DNA of 64,000 nucleotides from Chromatiaceae bacterium. GTDB lineage: Bacteria; Pseudomonadota; Gammaproteobacteria; Chromatiales; Chromatiaceae. The translations under genes and the position numbers were made by a program. How positions within the stretch are numbered: position 1 is the first letter of the stretch; each line of letters begins with the position of its first letter. The notes under the pieces are model-generated. The model searched no databases and was not told the DNA's origin. It saw only the letters and a program-made list of their open reading frames with translations. Positions 37,728-48,938 of this stretch are shown piece by piece. Location: contig JADKCI010000002.1 in the NCBI GenBank assembly GCA_016714645.1, positions 868,001 through 932,000 on the forward strand, read 5' to 3'.

Positions 37728-38738
37728 ATGCCGGAACGGCGCGCCCTGTTGGAGAATTGGTTGAGGTCGGTCCTGGACCGCGATGAAGTCGTCTTGGCAC
37801 CAGCCTCCGGCGACGCCAGCTTCCGGCGTTATTGGCGCCTGGGCCATGAGGGTACCAGCTATATCGCCATGGATGCCCCGCCGGGCCAGGAGGACACGGG
37901 CCGCTTCGTGCGCCTGTCCCGCGCCTGGCGCGACCTGGGTCTCCGGACGCCGGAGATCTATTGGGAGAACTCCCAACAGGGCTTCCTGCTGCTGGAGGAC
38001 TTTGGCAGCCGCCTCTATCTGGACCACCTGGATGGCGAACGCGTCGATCGGCTTTATGGTGATGCCCTAGGCGCCCTGGCCATTATCCAGGCCTGTGCTA
38101 CCACGGTGGGGCTGCCCCAGTATGATGACGCCTTCCTGCGCCGGGAGATGGCTCTCTTCAGGGATTGGCTGGTGGAACGGTATCTGGGTCTGGCCCTCAC
38201 CGTCCAGGAAGAGGCCGATCTCGAGGTAGCCCTGGCCTTCCTCGCCGCCAGCGCCCTGGAGCAACCCCGGGTCTGCGTCCATCGCGATTTCCACTCCCGC
38301 AATCTCATGATCACGGCCTCGCCCTCGCCGGGCATCCTGGATTTTCAGGATGCAGTCGCAGGCCCTGTGACCTACGATCTAGTCTCTCTACTGCGGGATT
38401 GCTACATCGCCTGGCCCCGCGCACGGGTCGAGGAGTGGGCCTGGGGTTATTTCGGCCTGGCGGTCCAGTCCGGCATCCTGCGCCAGGAACAGGAGGCCGA
38501 CTTTCTGCGCTGGTTTGACTTGATGGGCGTTCAGCGCCACCTCAAGGCCAGCGGCATCTTCGCTCGGCTGAATAATCGGGATGGTAAACCCGGTTATCTC
38601 GCGGACATCCCCCGCACCCTGGGCTATATCCTGGAGGTGGCCCCGGCCTATACACCCCTGCGGGGCCTGGCGGACCTGATTCAGGGGCGGGTCCTGCCCC
38701 GGCTAGCCGAGATTGCCAGCCGTGCCCCAGCCACATAA
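37728..38738 (+). CDS. amgK: Aminoglycoside phosphotransferase-family sugar kinase (AmgK-like)
   Basis: This 336-residue kinase is probably the N-acetylmuramate/N-acetylglucosamine anomeric kinase of peptidoglycan recycling. Visible motifs are the nucleotide-binding GDASFRRYWRL, the Brenner catalytic loop HRDFHSRNLM and the metal-binding ILDFQDAVAGP. The position divergent from lptD is where amgK is usually found. The partner murU is not in the expected downstream place. The start at 37728 is chosen for GGAG 6 bases upstream; ATG 37722 is in frame. The 3' end overlaps the convergent VanZ gene by 58 bases. Confidence 0.82.
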   Translation: MPERRALLENWLRSVLDRDEVVLAPASGDASFRRYWRLGHEGTSYIAMDAPPGQEDTGRFVRLSRAWRDLGLRTPEIYWENSQQGFLLLEDFGSRLYLDHLDGERVDRLYGDALGALAIIQACATTVGLPQYDDAFLRREMALFRDWLVERYLGLALTVQEEADLEVALAFLAASALEQPRVCVHRDFHSRNLMITASPSPGILDFQDAVAGPVTYDLVSLLRDCYIAWPRARVEEWAWGYFGLAVQSGILRQEQEADFLRWFDLMGVQRHLKASGIFARLNNRDGKPGYLADIPRTLGYILEVAPAYTPLRGLADLIQGRVLPRLAEIASRAPAT

Positions 38739-39064
38739 AGCAGGATGCCGATGCCATCCGCCCCCAGGTCCCATAAGGAAAATTCGCGATAGGGCAGAAA
38801 ATACTGGACGGCCTCGATGAAGAGGCCGAAAGACAGGACGCTTACCCACTTGCGCCAACCGCGACCGGGGGATGGACCCGGATAGGCACGGTCCGCGAGC
38901 CCGGCGAGGACGAAGAAGGCCATGATATGGTTGATCTTGTCATGACCCGTCCCGGGGGCCGATGCCAGCGGGGCAAAGGCCAGAAAGGAAATGATGGCCA
39001 GGTAGGCCAGAAGACCCAGGCGAAAAATCAATCGCCAGTCTGTCGATCTCATCAATATTTCCAT
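38681..39064 (-). CDS. VanZ-like family membrane protein
   Basis: This small membrane protein of about 127 residues has four hydrophobic segments and the family signature DKINHIMAFFVLAGL plus FGLFIEAVQYFLPYREFSLWDLGAD(G)IG. VanZ relatives are linked to glycopeptide tolerance or lipid metabolism, but the biochemical role is unclear. The start could be ATG 39064 or 39052. It overlaps the amgK 3' end on the opposite strand. Confidence 0.8.
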   Translation of the reverse strand: MEILMRSTDWRLIFRLGLLAYLAIISFLAFAPLASAPGTGHDKINHIMAFFVLAGLADRAYPGPSPGRGWRKWVSVLSFGLFIEAVQYFLPYREFSLWDLGADGIGILLYVAGARLAISASRGRTRP

Positions 39065-39314
39065 CCCGACGCGGGTAGGCTTCCTGGAGCCACGTCCTAA
39101 CGCGCTCGTGGCTTGACCGTCCGAAATTTGGCGATGCCCCAAACCTATATGATACGGCCATCATCTCCGCACAGCGGCTGCCATTTGAGCTACGCGTGTC
39201 AGACCTCGTGCCCACACCAGACGCAATAGTTGCTCCGACGATGGGTTCGAAAGACCCTCTGCGAGGCGGTGGATGTTGTAACCCGCGAGGCTGTATGACT
39301 TAAAGTCAGCGTTT

Positions 39315-39333
39315 TGTTACGCTTTGTGTAACA
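39315..39333. promoter_or_regulatory. Palindromic operator candidate upstream of the AbiE-type pair
   Basis: TGTTAC and GTAACA are separated by 7 bases and centred 30 bases before the antitoxin start. Antitoxins of this type are known to bind inverted repeats in their own promoter, so autoregulation is a reasonable inference. Confidence 0.55.
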
Positions 39334-39353
39334 TTCCGACGACCGGAGCGTCC

Positions 39354-39902
39354 ATGCAGCCGATCAAGCAGTTGAGCCGTGTGCTCATGAGCCTCACAGA
39401 CCCTGGGCAGGCCCTGTTTTCGCTGACCGACCTGCGGGCCGCCTTGCCCGAGCATACCGCCGGGGCCTTTCGGGCGGTGGTGACGCGCGCGGAAAAGGAA
39501 GGGCTGCTCAAGCGTTTATGCCGTGGCCTCTATCGCTACCCCGCCGCCGGTCAGGATGATGGCCTGCTGCTCTACCAAGCCGCCGCTCGCCTGCGCGCCG
39601 GGGCGTTCAATTACATCAGCCTGGAGTCCGCCCTCAGCGACGCGGGCCTGATCTCGCAGATCCCGATGAACCGGGTCACCCTCATGTCCTCCGGGCGCAG
39701 CACGACCCTCTCCTGTGGCCGCTATGGGACCCTCGAATTCGTCCATACCAAGAAAGGTCCCGACGAGTTGGCCGATCAACTGGTCTATGACCCGCGTTGC
39801 CATCTCTGGCGCGCCTCCGTCGCCCTGGCCCTGCGGGACATGAAGGCGGCACGACGCGATCTGGATCTGGTGAAGGATGAGGTGGCCGATGACGCTCTTT
39901 GA
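39354..39902 (+). CDS. AbiEi-like type IV antitoxin/transcriptional regulator
   Basis: This protein of about 182 residues has an N-terminal winged-helix region (FSLTDLRAALPEHTAGAFRAVVTRAEKEG, then LLKRLCRGLYRYP) and a C-terminal antitoxin domain containing YISLESALSDAGLI, the arrangement of AbiEi proteins. It should repress its own operon and oppose the downstream nucleotidyltransferase toxin. The start at 39354 follows GGAG 5-8 bases upstream; a longer start at 39324 would overlap the operator. The stop lies inside the toxin gene (14-base overlap), a typical toxin-antitoxin coupling. Confidence 0.85.
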   Translation: MQPIKQLSRVLMSLTDPGQALFSLTDLRAALPEHTAGAFRAVVTRAEKEGLLKRLCRGLYRYPAAGQDDGLLLYQAAARLRAGAFNYISLESALSDAGLISQIPMNRVTLMSSGRSTTLSCGRYGTLEFVHTKKGPDELADQLVYDPRCHLWRASVALALRDMKAARRDLDLVKDEVADDAL

Positions 39903-40785
39903 TCGTCTGGTGGACGAGGCGCTGCGGGCACAAACCGATCTGGCACCGCTGCGGCCCGTGGTGGAAAAGGAACTGCTCCATCATGACATCCTGCGGGAGT
40001 TGGCCGAAGCCGGTCTGCTCCACAGGCTCACCTTCATCGGCGGCACCTGTCTGCGGGCTTGTTATGGCTCCCATCGCCTCAGCGAGGATCTGGATTTCAC
40101 CGGCGGAGTGGACTTTGACCGGGCAACCCTCGGCGGTCTGGGTCCCCTGCTCGTTGAACGATTAGCCGCGAAATATGGCCTGGCGGTGAGCGTGAGCGAA
40201 CCCTTGCGCGAGGCAGGCCTGGTGGATACCTGGAAAATGCGGGTGATCACCCGCCCCGAGCGCCGCGACTTGCCCGCCCAGCGCATCAATATCGATATTC
40301 GCGCCGTGCCCAGTCACGATCCCCGCCCTCTGCTCCTGCGCAATCCCTATGGCGTGGACCTGGGGACCGGCGGGCTCATCCTTCAGGCCGAGAGTCGTGA
40401 GGAGATCCTGGCCGACAAGCTCTTGGCCCTGGCCCTCCGGCCGAATCGGCTAAAGTATCGGGACCTGTGGGATATCGGCTGGCTGGTGCAACAGGGAATC
40501 CAGCCACCCCTGGGGCTCATCCCCGTCAAGATCGCCGATCACCGTTGGACCCTGAGCGAGTTTCAACAGCGACTGGTCGAGCGTAAGCGGCAGTTGTTGC
40601 AGGACGAGGACCTTCGCAAGGGGTTCAGCTTGGAGATCAGCCGCTTTTTACCCCCGAACCGGGTCGTCGAGACGGTCGGCAACCCGGCCTTTTGGGTTTG
40701 GCTCACCCATCTCATCGCGGATCTGTGCGCCCAGGCCGAGCGTTCCTTGTCGGGGGAGACCGCACCAGCCACCTTTCTCATGTGA
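39889..40785 (+). CDS. AbiEii-like nucleotidyltransferase toxin
   Basis: This 298-residue member of the DUF1814/AbiEii family uses a nucleotidyltransferase fold to block growth, classically aborting phage infection. The signature FIGGTCLRACYGSHRLSEDLDF carries the GG-S and D-x-D catalytic elements, and the later EEILADKLLALALRPNRLKYRDLWDI motif supplies the conserved Lys and Asp. All elements are intact, so the toxin should be functional. ATG 39889 is preferred; ATG 39877 is in frame. The stop is followed by purD on the opposite strand. Confidence 0.87.
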   Translation: MTLFDRLVDEALRAQTDLAPLRPVVEKELLHHDILRELAEAGLLHRLTFIGGTCLRACYGSHRLSEDLDFTGGVDFDRATLGGLGPLLVERLAAKYGLAVSVSEPLREAGLVDTWKMRVITRPERRDLPAQRINIDIRAVPSHDPRPLLLRNPYGVDLGTGGLILQAESREEILADKLLALALRPNRLKYRDLWDIGWLVQQGIQPPLGLIPVKIADHRWTLSEFQQRLVERKRQLLQDEDLRKGFSLEISRFLPPNRVVETVGNPAFWVWLTHLIADLCAQAERSLSGETAPATFLM

Positions 40786-40868
40786 GCCCTTGGCGGAAGT
40801 CGACCTTCCCCGCTGAGGCCATGTTGCGCCCTGCTGTCACAGGTCGCCGTTTCCGGGCATGAGGCCCC

Positions 40869-42158
40869 TTATCCCCGTTCGCGCGCTATGGCCCGGTGGC
40901 CGATGTCACGCCGACAATAGGCATCTTGCCAATGGATCTGGTCAAGGGCTTGATAGGCGCGGGCCTGGGCCTGGCTAACGGTCTCGCCTAGGGCGGTGAC
41001 GCAGAGGATGCGGCCACCGCTGGTGACCGTCTCGTCGCCCCGGCGCGTGGTCCCGGCATGGAAGACCTTGGTGTCCGGCACCTGAGCCGCGGCTTCTAGC
41101 CCGCTGATCACCCGGCCTTTTTCGTAGGCATCCGGATAGCCGCCCGCGGCCATGACCACACCCAGGGCCGCCCGGGGATCCCAATCCGCTCGCATCTCAT
41201 CCAGTCGTCCGGCCAGGGCGGCGAGACAAAGCTCGACCAGGTCGGATTTTAGCCGCATCAGGATGGGCTGGGTCTCTGGATCCCCGAAACGGCAGTTGTA
41301 TTCCAGTACTTTGGGGGTGCCGTCGGCGGCAATCATGAGGCCGGCGTAGAGGAAGCCGCTATAGGGTAGCCCCTCCGCCGCCATGCCCGCCACGGTTGGA
41401 TACATCACCTCGGCCATGATGCGCTCGTGCAAGGCGGGGGTGACCACCGGGGCCGGGGAATAGGCCCCCATGCCGCCCGTGTTGGGGCCCTGGTCGCCGT
41501 CGTCCCGGGCCTTGTGGTCCTGGGAGCTGGCCATGGGCAGGATCTGGCCCTGGCTGACCATGGCGATGAAGCTGACCTCCTCGCCCTCCAGGAATTCCTC
41601 GATGACGACCCGGTTGCCGGCGCTGCCAAAGCGGCCACCGGCCAGCATGTCGCGGACGGCCGCCTCGGCGGTGGCGAGGTCCTGCGCCAGGATGACGCCC
41701 TTGCCCGCGGCGAGCCCATCGGCCTTGACGACGATGGGGGCGCCGACCTGGCGCAGGTAGGCCAGGGCGGGTTCGAGCTCGCTGAAACTGCCGTAGGCCG
41801 CGGTGGGGATACCCTGACGCTGGAGAAAGTCCTTGGTGAAGGACTTGGAGCCCTCCAGTTGCGCCGCCCCCTGGGTGGGGCCGAAGCAGGGCAGTCCCGC
41901 CGCCTGGAAGCGGTCCACCAAGCCCGCCACCAAGGGGGCCTCGGGACCGACGATAGTGAGGCCGATGGCTTGGGCGCTGGCGAAGGCGACCAGGGTATCC
42001 AGGTCGTCGGCGGCGATGTTGAGGTTCTGGACGCCCGGTTCCTGGGCGGTACCGCCATTGCCGGGGGCAACGAAGACCGTCCCGACCCGGGGCGACTGGG
42101 CCGCCTTCCAGGCCAGGGCATGTTCGCGGCCACCGCCGCCGATGATGAGGATATTCAT
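40869..42158 (-). CDS. purD: Phosphoribosylamine-glycine ligase
   Basis: This 429-residue ATP-grasp enzyme joins glycine to phosphoribosylamine in the second step of purine synthesis. The N-terminal VLIIGGGGREHALAWK, the ATP-grasp SKSFTKDFL, VVKADGLAAGKGV and the LEYNCRFGDPETQ metal-site motif are present and in order. It is downstream of purH with lpxA inserted between them. Confidence 0.96.
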   Translation of the reverse strand: MNILIIGGGGREHALAWKAAQSPRVGTVFVAPGNGGTAQEPGVQNLNIAADDLDTLVAFASAQAIGLTIVGPEAPLVAGLVDRFQAAGLPCFGPTQGAAQLEGSKSFTKDFLQRQGIPTAAYGSFSELEPALAYLRQVGAPIVVKADGLAAGKGVILAQDLATAEAAVRDMLAGGRFGSAGNRVVIEEFLEGEEVSFIAMVSQGQILPMASSQDHKARDDGDQGPNTGGMGAYSPAPVVTPALHERIMAEVMYPTVAGMAAEGLPYSGFLYAGLMIAADGTPKVLEYNCRFGDPETQPILMRLKSDLVELCLAALAGRLDEMRADWDPRAALGVVMAAGGYPDAYEKGRVISGLEAAAQVPDTKVFHAGTTRRGDETVTSGGRILCVTALGETVSQAQARAYQALDQIHWQDAYCRRDIGHRAIARERG

Positions 42159-42214
42159 GACAGGGACTCCCGTGCGGATGACCGCCAGCGCCCTGGCGGC
42201 GAGGGCGATGGCGC

Positions 42215-42991
42215 TCAGGCGAAGGTGACGACGCCTCTCTGGCTGGCGCGGATGAAGGCCAGGATCTGATCGGTCTCGGGGGCCGGATAATCGCCCTCCG
42301 CCCGCGCCAGGGCCTCCTTCAAGGGCAGGCCCGAGCGGAAGAGGAGGCGATAAACCGCCTTGATGAGGCTGCGCTGGACCTGGGTGAAGCCGTTGCGCCT
42401 CAGCCCCACCGCGTTGAGCCCGACGATGCGGGCGCGGTGGCCGTCGGCGGTGACGAAGGGCGGCACGTCCTGGGCCACGCCGCTGACCCCGGCGACCATG
42501 GCGTAGGCGCCGATGCGGCAGAACTGGTGGACCGCCACATTCCCCGAGAGAAAGACATGATGATCCAACTCTACATGTCCGGCGATGCTCGCCGCGTTGA
42601 CGAGGATGTTGTGGTCGCCGACCAGGGAGTCATGGCCCAGATGGCAAAAGGCCATGAAATAGTTGTGATGGCCGATACGGGTGCCATGATCGGTCTTGAT
42701 GCCCTGGCTGACGTTCACGCACTCGTGAAAATGATTGAAGTTCCCGATGGTCAAAGGCTTGGCTTTATCGGGATGGTAGCCCAGATCCTGGGCGGCCGAG
42801 CCCAGGGAGGCGCCATGGCAGACGTGGTTGCCCTGGCCAAGGCGGGTGCCGCCATAAATCCGCGCATGACTCTCGATGACACAGTCCGGGCCGACGACGG
42901 CCCCGGCCTCGATGATGGAGAAGGGGCCAATGTGGGCGGTTTCATGAACCTCGGCTCCATCCTCCAGGATGGCGGTAGGGTGGATACTCAA
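42215..42991 (-). CDS. lpxA: Acyl-ACP:UDP-N-acetylglucosamine O-acyltransferase
   Basis: This 258-residue left-handed beta-helix enzyme catalyses the first step of lipid A synthesis. Hexapeptide repeats run through the N-terminal two thirds. The catalytic His lies in the HNYFMAFCHLGHDS region, and the C-terminal helical domain ends at VVTFA. The start is TTG at 42991, overlapping the purH stop by 4 bases (TTGA), and gives the standard length. The open frame upstream of this is only the shadow of purH. The purH-lpxA-purD position is unusual because lpxA normally sits with lpxD, fabZ and lpxB. A second lpxA elsewhere is possible. Confidence 0.9.
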   Translation of the reverse strand: MSIHPTAILEDGAEVHETAHIGPFSIIEAGAVVGPDCVIESHARIYGGTRLGQGNHVCHGASLGSAAQDLGYHPDKAKPLTIGNFNHFHECVNVSQGIKTDHGTRIGHHNYFMAFCHLGHDSLVGDHNILVNAASIAGHVELDHHVFLSGNVAVHQFCRIGAYAMVAGVSGVAQDVPPFVTADGHRARIVGLNAVGLRRNGFTQVQRSLIKAVYRLLFRSGLPLKEALARAEGDYPAPETDQILAFIRASQRGVVTFA

Positions 42992-44550
42992 TGCCGGAAG
43001 TGCCGCATGCCCGTGAAGACCATGGCCATGCCGTGCTCGTTGGCGGCGGCTATGGTCTCCTCGTCCCGCAGGGAGCCGCCGGGCTGGATAACGGCGGTGA
43101 TACCCGCCGCCGCCGCCTGGTCGATACCGTCCCGGAAGGGGAAAAAGGCGTCGGAGGCCATGACCGCGCCCCTGACCACGAGCCCCGCCTGTTCCGCCTT
43201 GATGACGGCGATGCGGGCCGAGTTGACGCGGCTCATCTGGCCGGCGCCGACGCCGATGGTCATGCCATCGCGGCCATAGACGATGGCGTTTGACTTGACG
43301 AACTTGGCCACGCGCCAGGTAAAGAGGAGGTCCGTCAGCTCCTGCTCGCTGGGCGCGCGCTGGGTGACGGTGGTCAGGCCCGCATAGAGATCCAGGTCCG
43401 CATCCTGGACCAGGAGGCCACCGTGGACCCGCTTGAAGTCCAGGCGCGGGCTGGCCTCGCCCATCCAGGGCCGGCAGGCCAGGACGCGCACGTTCTTCTT
43501 GGCGGCCAGGACGGCACGGGCCTCCGCTGAGACGCTCGGAGCTATGATGACCTCGACAAACTGGCGCGCGGCGATGGCACTGGCGGTCGCCTCGTCCAGT
43601 TCGCCGTTGACGGCGATGATGCCACCGAAGGCGGATTCCGGGTCCGTGGCAAAGGCGCGTTCGTAGGCGGCCATTAGATTTTCGCCCAAGGCGACGCCAC
43701 AGGGATTGGCATGCTTGACGATGACGCAGGCCGGACTCTCGTCGAACTGCTTGACGCACTCCAGGGCCGCGTCGGTGTCGGCGATATTGTTATATGAGAG
43801 TTCCTTGCCCTGGATCTGGGTCGCGGTGGCGACGCTGGTGGCAGCGAAGCCGGCCTCGGTGAAGAAGGCGGCGCCCTGATGGGGGTTTTCACCGTAACGC
43901 ATGGCCTGCTTGCGCTGGAACTGCAGGCTCAGGGTGCGGGGGTAGGGCAGGGGTTCGCCAGCTTCCAGTCGCCGGCCCAGATAGTTGGCGATGGCGCCGT
44001 CGTAGCGGGCCGTGTGCTCGAAGACCTTGACCGCCAGGTCGAAGCGGGTGGCGTCGGTGACGGCGCCGCCCTGCTCGGCCATTTCCGTCAGGACTCGGTC
44101 GTAGTCCGCGGCATTGACCACCACGGTTACGGCGGCGTGGTTCTTGGCGGCGGCGCGCAGCAGCGTCGGTCCGCCGATGTCGATGTTCTCGATGGCGGTT
44201 GCCAAGTCGCAGCCGGGTTTGGCCACGGTCTGCTCGAAGGGGTAGAGGTTGACGACTACCAGGTCGATGGGCTGGATACCGTTATCCCGCATGACCTGGT
44301 CGTCAAGGCCGCGGCGACCCAGGATGCCGCCATGGACGAGGGGGTGGAGGGTCTTGACCCGGCCCGCCATCATCTCCGGGAAGCCGGTGTAGTCGGAGAC
44401 CTCGATGACCGGTATCTCCTGTTCCGTCAGCAGGCTGGCGGTGCCGCCGGTGGACAGGATCTCGATCCCGCGGGCCGCCAGGGCGCGGGCGAAATCGACC
44501 AGACCGGTCTTGTCGGAAACGCTTATGAGGGCGCGGCGAATGGGTTGCAT
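42988..44550 (-). CDS. purH: Bifunctional AICAR formyltransferase/IMP cyclohydrolase
   Basis: This 520-residue enzyme performs the last two steps of IMP synthesis. The N-terminal cyclohydrolase (ALISVSDKTGLVDFARAL, STGGTASLL) and the C-terminal formyltransferase (ELSYNNIADTDAALE, CVIVKHANPCGVA, SDAFFPFRDGID) are complete. It is the first gene of the purH-lpxA-purD run and is separated from fis by a terminator. Confidence 0.97.
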   Translation of the reverse strand: MQPIRRALISVSDKTGLVDFARALAARGIEILSTGGTASLLTEQEIPVIEVSDYTGFPEMMAGRVKTLHPLVHGGILGRRGLDDQVMRDNGIQPIDLVVVNLYPFEQTVAKPGCDLATAIENIDIGGPTLLRAAAKNHAAVTVVVNAADYDRVLTEMAEQGGAVTDATRFDLAVKVFEHTARYDGAIANYLGRRLEAGEPLPYPRTLSLQFQRKQAMRYGENPHQGAAFFTEAGFAATSVATATQIQGKELSYNNIADTDAALECVKQFDESPACVIVKHANPCGVALGENLMAAYERAFATDPESAFGGIIAVNGELDEATASAIAARQFVEVIIAPSVSAEARAVLAAKKNVRVLACRPWMGEASPRLDFKRVHGGLLVQDADLDLYAGLTTVTQRAPSEQELTDLLFTWRVAKFVKSNAIVYGRDGMTIGVGAGQMSRVNSARIAVIKAEQAGLVVRGAVMASDAFFPFRDGIDQAAAAGITAVIQPGGSLRDEETIAAANEHGMAMVFTGMRHFRH

Positions 44551-44689
44551 CTGGGTCCGCTCCAGTAGGAGTCAAAAGAGGTTAGGCGCCGGCGAGGGGC
44601 GGCGCACGGGGTTAAATGAGCGATGGGTCAAGGGTCCGGGCCCTGTTCGGAAGAGGTGGGAAGCCTTGGAATCGGGGGCTATGACCATC

Positions 44690-44727
44690 AAAAAACGCCA
44701 GGCCATCGGTGCCGATCGGTCCTGGCG
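44690..44727 (-). terminator. Rho-independent terminator after fis
   Basis: On the minus strand CGCCAGG...CCTGGCG forms a stem and is followed by TTTTTT, just 3 bases past the fis stop. It ends the aroQ-accBC-prmA-dusB-fis transcript. Confidence 0.85.
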
Positions 44728-44730
44728 AGT

Positions 44731-45032
44731 CTAGGCGCCAGCGCCGTTCTGAAAATAGGCGAGCTTTTTGCGCAGGGTGGTGCGGCTCATGCCCAACACG
44801 GCGCAGGCGCGGCTCTGGTTGCCCTGGGTGAAGTCCAGCACCTCCTCGATCAGGGGGCGCTCGATCTCGCGCAGGACCAGGTTTTGCAGGTCACCGGGCG
44901 GCTGGTCACCGATGTGGTGCAGGTAAAAGCGCACGGCGCTGCGCACACAGTCGCACAGGGGCTCGGAACGATCGATCCGCTGGACGGGAAAGGCGTCCAG
45001 GCTCACACAGGAGTGTTGTGCCAACAGGCTGT

Positions 45033-45036
<4 letters not shown>
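44731..45036 (-). CDS. fis: DNA-binding protein Fis
   Basis: This 101-residue nucleoid protein bends DNA and regulates rRNA and recombination. The C-terminal helix-turn-helix QSRACAVLGMSRTTLRKKL is nearly identical to the family consensus, preceded by the dimerisation helices. It overlaps dusB by 4 bases (ATGA), the conserved dusB-fis arrangement. Confidence 0.95.
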
Positions 45037-46078
<1,042 letters not shown>

Positions 46079-46079
<1 letters not shown>

Positions 46080-46993
46080 CAGGACGCCGGGGCCAGCTCC
46101 CGGCGGCGGCCGGCGAGCAGGACCCAGTCCTCCTGAATCTCGGGCGGTTCCAGGTCAAACCAGGGGGCGTAGGCGGCGGTGACGGACCCGACCTGATCGA
46201 ACAGCAGGCCCGACAGTGCCAGGGCACCGCCGGGGTGTACCAGGGCTGCGAGCCGGGGCGCCAGTTCGATCAGGGGACCGGCGAGGATGTTGGCCACCAG
46301 ATAGTCGGCCCTCTCCTCCGGCAAGCCCGGGGGCATATCCTCGGCCGCCAGGCACCGCAGCCGGTCGGCGACGCCGTTCTCGCTGGCATTCGCTTGGGTT
46401 GCCTCCAGGGCCTGGGGGTCATGGTCCACGGCCAGGGCCTGGGCCGCGCCCAGCTTGAGAGCGGCGATGGCGAGAATCCCCGAACCACAGCCATAGTCGA
46501 TCAGGCGGGTCCCGGTCAGAGCGGCGCCATCCAGCCATTTCAAGCAGAGGGCCGTGGTGGCATGGTGGCCGGTGCCAAAGGCGAGACCCGGGTCCAGTTC
46601 CACGATGACCTGGTCGGGCTGCTCATCCACCGGCCGTTCGCCGCGTGGGCAGACCCACAGGCGCTCGCCGAAGCGGGTGGGGGCGAAGTCGTCCCGCCAG
46701 GTGTGTTCCCAGGCCTGGTCCTCGATGCGCTCGTAGCGGGGTGGGGCGGCCAGGTGCCCGGTCAGGGAGGCGACCAGGGCCTCGGCGTCCTGGCGGCTCG
46801 CCGCGTCGGGTTCAAAGAGGGCGTTCACCAGGACCTGGCCCCAGAGGGGCGTGGCGCCGGGCGGTGGCTCCAGTTGGGGTTCGTCGCCCGCATCGCCCAG
46901 GGTCACGGCCAGGGCGCCGATGTTCTCCAGGGCCGCCTCGAGGAGGGTGGCGTGCTCCCGGTCGGTAGCGAGGGTGATTTGTAGCCAGGGCAT
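46079..46993 (-). CDS. prmA: Ribosomal protein L11 methyltransferase
   Basis: This protein of about 304 residues methylates ribosomal protein L11 using SAM. It has the N-terminal substrate-recognition domain (MPWLQITLATDREHA) and a Rossmann methyltransferase domain with ELDPGLAFGTGHHATT, LIDYGCGSGILAIAALKLGA and VANILAGPLIEL. The start at 46993 is chosen because it matches family N-termini. The order accC-prmA-dusB-fis is typical of gammaproteobacteria. Confidence 0.94.
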
Positions 46994-47003
46994 GGGGATA
47001 CCG

Positions 47004-48344
<1,341 letters not shown>

Positions 48345-48468
48345 GGCAATCTGATCCGCGTCTGGGCACTGGTGGCGACGGCTGGGTCCCGGCTCGTCGG
48401 GGGCATGAAGTGGAAACCGGCGCTCTTGGGCGATCGGGCGGGTAGGCCCGCTGCCGGGGCGCATTATT

Positions 48469-48927
48469 TTAGTCGATCACGAAGAGGGGTTCGTTGTATT
48501 CCACGGGTTGGCCATTCTCGACCAGGACCCGCTTGATGGTACCTGCCTTCTCGCACTCAATTTGGTTGAGGATCTTCATCGCCTCGATGATGCAGAGGGT
48601 GTCGCCGACCTTGACGCTGCTGCCTTCCTCGACGAAGGACCGGCTTCCGGGGGAGGGCGAGCGGTAGAAGGTGCCCACCATGGGTGAACGCACCAGGTTG
48701 CCCTCGGGGATGTCCGCGCCCGGCGAGGAAGGGTCCTGGGTTAAGTCGGGCGGGGCCAGGGCGAGGGGTGGCGACGCCGGCAGGGGGGCCGCGGGCATGT
48801 AGAGGGGCATGCCCGTGGGGTTGGCGCGGCTGATGCGCACCGATTCCTCGCCCTCCCGGATCTCGATTTCGGTGATATCGGATTGTTCCAGGAGTTCGAT
48901 GAGTTTTTTGACTTTGCGGATATCCAT
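48469..48927 (-). CDS. accB: Biotin carboxyl carrier protein of acetyl-CoA carboxylase
   Basis: This 152-residue carrier has an N-terminal helix pair (MDIRKVKKLIELLEQSDITEIEI), a Pro/Ala linker and a C-terminal biotinyl domain with biotin acceptor Lys118 in IEAMKILNQ (Ile replaces the more common Leu or Met). It lies between aroQ and accC. Confidence 0.95.
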   Translation of the reverse strand: MDIRKVKKLIELLEQSDITEIEIREGEESVRISRANPTGMPLYMPAAPLPASPPLALAPPDLTQDPSSPGADIPEGNLVRSPMVGTFYRSPSPGSRSFVEEGSSVKVGDTLCIIEAMKILNQIECEKAGTIKRVLVENGQPVEYNEPLFVID

Positions 48928-48938
48928 GGGGTGTCGCG

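Noticed and set aside
42992..43759. N-terminal half of an open frame continuous with lpxA
   Set aside because: It is antisense-frame shadow within purH with low-complexity Arg/Gly-rich translation. LpxA homology begins only at 42991.
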